A stretch of 64,000 bases of DNA from Nocardia tengchongensis (lineage in GTDB: Bacteria; Actinomycetota; Actinomycetes; Mycobacteriales; Mycobacteriaceae), in assembly GCF_018362975.1 (NCBI RefSeq), contig NZ_CP074371.1, positions 6,262,001 to 6,326,000 of the forward strand. The letters run 5' to 3'. This document shows, in pieces, positions 62,959-64,000 of this stretch. The translations under genes and the position numbers were made by a program. Each line of letters begins with the position of its first letter. Within the stretch, counting starts at the first letter, position 1. The notes below the pieces were generated by a model. It was not told where the DNA came from. It saw only the letters and a program-made list of their open reading frames with translations, and ran no database searches.

Positions 62959-64000
62959 TCAGCCCAATTCGAGGTCGAGCCAGGACTCGGAGTTCTCGGG
63001 TGAGGTGATGGTGGTGGTGCCGGGCGGGCTGTAGGAGTAGAGCTTGTCGTAGCCGTTGACGACCAGTGCGAGGCGGTGCCCGTCGGGAATGTCGTAGCAG
63101 GCGCCTTGCAGTCGCCATCGGACGACGCGCTGCTCCCCTTGACCCAGTTCGAACACCGTGAAGGGCTCGTGGGTGATGATGCGAGCCGTGTCGTCGGGGC
63201 TCACGTCGAACAGGTAGGCCACCAGCGTGGCGGCCGGGGCCGTGCTGCCGACGGACAGGTGCAGTGAGGGGATGCCGCGCACGCGGCGACCACCGGTCAG
63301 CGGCTCGGTCTGCCAGATCAGCAGGCGATCCCGCTCGAAGTCACCGACCTGGTAGAGCTGGGGACTGCCATAGCACTCCCGCTGCCCGGTCTTCAGGAAC
63401 TCGGCGACCGCGGTGGCCGAGGTGGCCGCGGCCGCCCCGTCACCGACCAGGAAGCTGCGCGTCCACCCGGATTCCGGCTTGGGCAGGAGGGTGCCGTCCC
63501 CGCCGCCGTTACCCAGATACCAGCGTTCGGTTTCGGTGCTGACCTCGCTCCAGTCGGCTGCGGGTTCCCGTCGCGCGGGTTCGGTGATCCGTTGCCCACC
63601 ACCGGCTATCGGCCGGGTGCGGTAGGTGAACATGGTCTGATCGCTGACCGGTTCGGATTGGCCGCGGTCGCTACCGCGCAGGTGAATGTCCAACCAGTCA
63701 CGAGCTTCTCGCATCGGCGTGAGCAGGCCGGGGAAGGGGAAGCCCAGCGGGATTCCGACCAGTCCGGCGGCCTCGGGTGCGCCGTGATTGCCGATCCACA
63801 CGTTGAGTCGCTTCGGCACGGTCAGCCGGTTGAACGTGTCGAGCACTTCGTTGACCGGAAGAGGGTCTCGTGCCAGGTGTTCGACATGAACGTGGCGATG
63901 CCCCGCGAGTTGGTCAGCTCGACGAAGGTTTCCGGCGACCGGTCCAGCCCCCAGGCCACGACCTCGTCCATGTTCTCGCCCCGCTCGAAGTAGCCGAGAA
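62959..64000 (-). CDS. CocE/NonD-type (X-Pro dipeptidyl peptidase-like) hydrolase, cut by window end, frameshifted
   Basis: The C-terminal part ends at 62959 with a beta-sandwich domain (RGIPSLHLSVGSTAPAATLV, HEPFTVFELGQGEQRVVRWR) typical of the X-Pro peptidase C-terminal region. At 63860 a C run is short by one; upstream the frame reads ERGENMDEVVAWGLDRS, then GIATFMSNTWHETLFP and NEVLDTFNRLTV. The catalytic Ser lies beyond the window; the region with GNHGAPEA could contribute the His. Members hydrolyse acyl or peptide bonds; the substrate is not predictable. About 350 residues are visible. Confidence 0.78.
   Translation of the reverse strand, partial: SRLLRAGREHGRGRGLGAGPVAGNLRRADQLAGHRHVHVEHLARDPLPVNEVLDTFNRLTVPKRLNVWIGNHGAPEAAGLVGIPLGFPFPGLLTPMREARDWLDIHLRGSDRGQSEPVSDQTMFTYRTRPIAGGGQRITEPARREPAADWSEVSTETERWYLGNGGGDGTLLPKPESGWTRSFLVGDGAAAATSATAVAEFLKTGQRECYGSPQLYQVGDFERDRLLIWQTEPLTGGRRVRGIPSLHLSVGSTAPAATLVAYLFDVSPDDTARIITHEPFTVFELGQGEQRVVRWRLQGACYDIPDGHRLALVVNGYDKLYSYSPPGTTTITSPENSESWLDLELG

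Overview
The window is a high-GC actinobacterial chromosome segment. Tat and lipoprotein signals, GTG starts, many TetR regulators, a LpqS-like/multicopper oxidase pair, an AfsR-type regulator, short secreted proteins and a large NAD-glutamate dehydrogenase all point to a mycolic-acid actinomycete, most likely Nocardia or a close relative. The genus is inferred from family resemblance, without a database search.

Layout. 1-411: 5'-part of an AraC-type regulator. 758-2795: copper-resistance pair (multicopper oxidase, His-rich LpqS/DUF6153-like membrane protein) under a CsoR/RicR-like box. 2908-5058: divergent DHA2 exporter and TetR gene with palindromic operators. 5046-7216: remnant of a membrane protein gene, a TetR gene and a short-chain dehydrogenase. 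7267-9357: HTH protein and a second CsoR/RicR-box gene (MFS transporter behind a Cys-rich mini-ORF). 9481-12260: small secreted proteins, a secreted trypsin-like protease with a GlxR/Crp-type site, a Nudix hydrolase and an STM3941-like membrane protein. 12503-17545: two CYP157-like P450s around an acyl-CoA oxidase.

17562-41629 is the core of the window: an agmatine/polyamine region. It has five agmatine-deiminase paralogues (two with Tat signals), two N-carbamoylputrescine amidases, an Opp-type ABC importer, putrescine oxidase, an APC permease, aminobutyraldehyde dehydrogenase, GABA transaminase and succinic semialdehyde dehydrogenase. These suffice for agmatine -> N-carbamoylputrescine -> putrescine -> 4-aminobutanal -> GABA -> succinic semialdehyde -> succinate. 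A PucR-type regulator and a short NAD-glutamate dehydrogenase follow (41773-46400). A repeated 18-bp operator (TGACTRA-N4-TYAGTCA) precedes the deiminase genes and neighbouring genes. Two paralogous TetR genes inside the array are the obvious candidates for binding it.

46664-52537: lipoprotein metallo-beta-lactamase-fold hydrolase, two SDR genes and a large AfsR/SARP regulator between them; both SDR upstream regions carry the same TGACA-repeat operator. 52801-55911: SMI1/KNR4-like protein, tRNA-Val(CAC), third CYP157-like P450 and two small proteins. 56214-57322: collapsed terpene synthase and P450 fragments. 57418-64000: EEP-family membrane protein, secreted protein, MarR regulator, ECF sigma factor, STAS protein, DHA2 exporter and a CocE/NonD-type hydrolase cut by the window end.

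At least sixteen otherwise intact genes carry a single-base frameshift, nearly all explained by one base missing from a G/C-rich stretch. The likeliest explanation is systematic sequence error rather than wholesale gene decay. Coordinates for these genes therefore span the restored reading frame.
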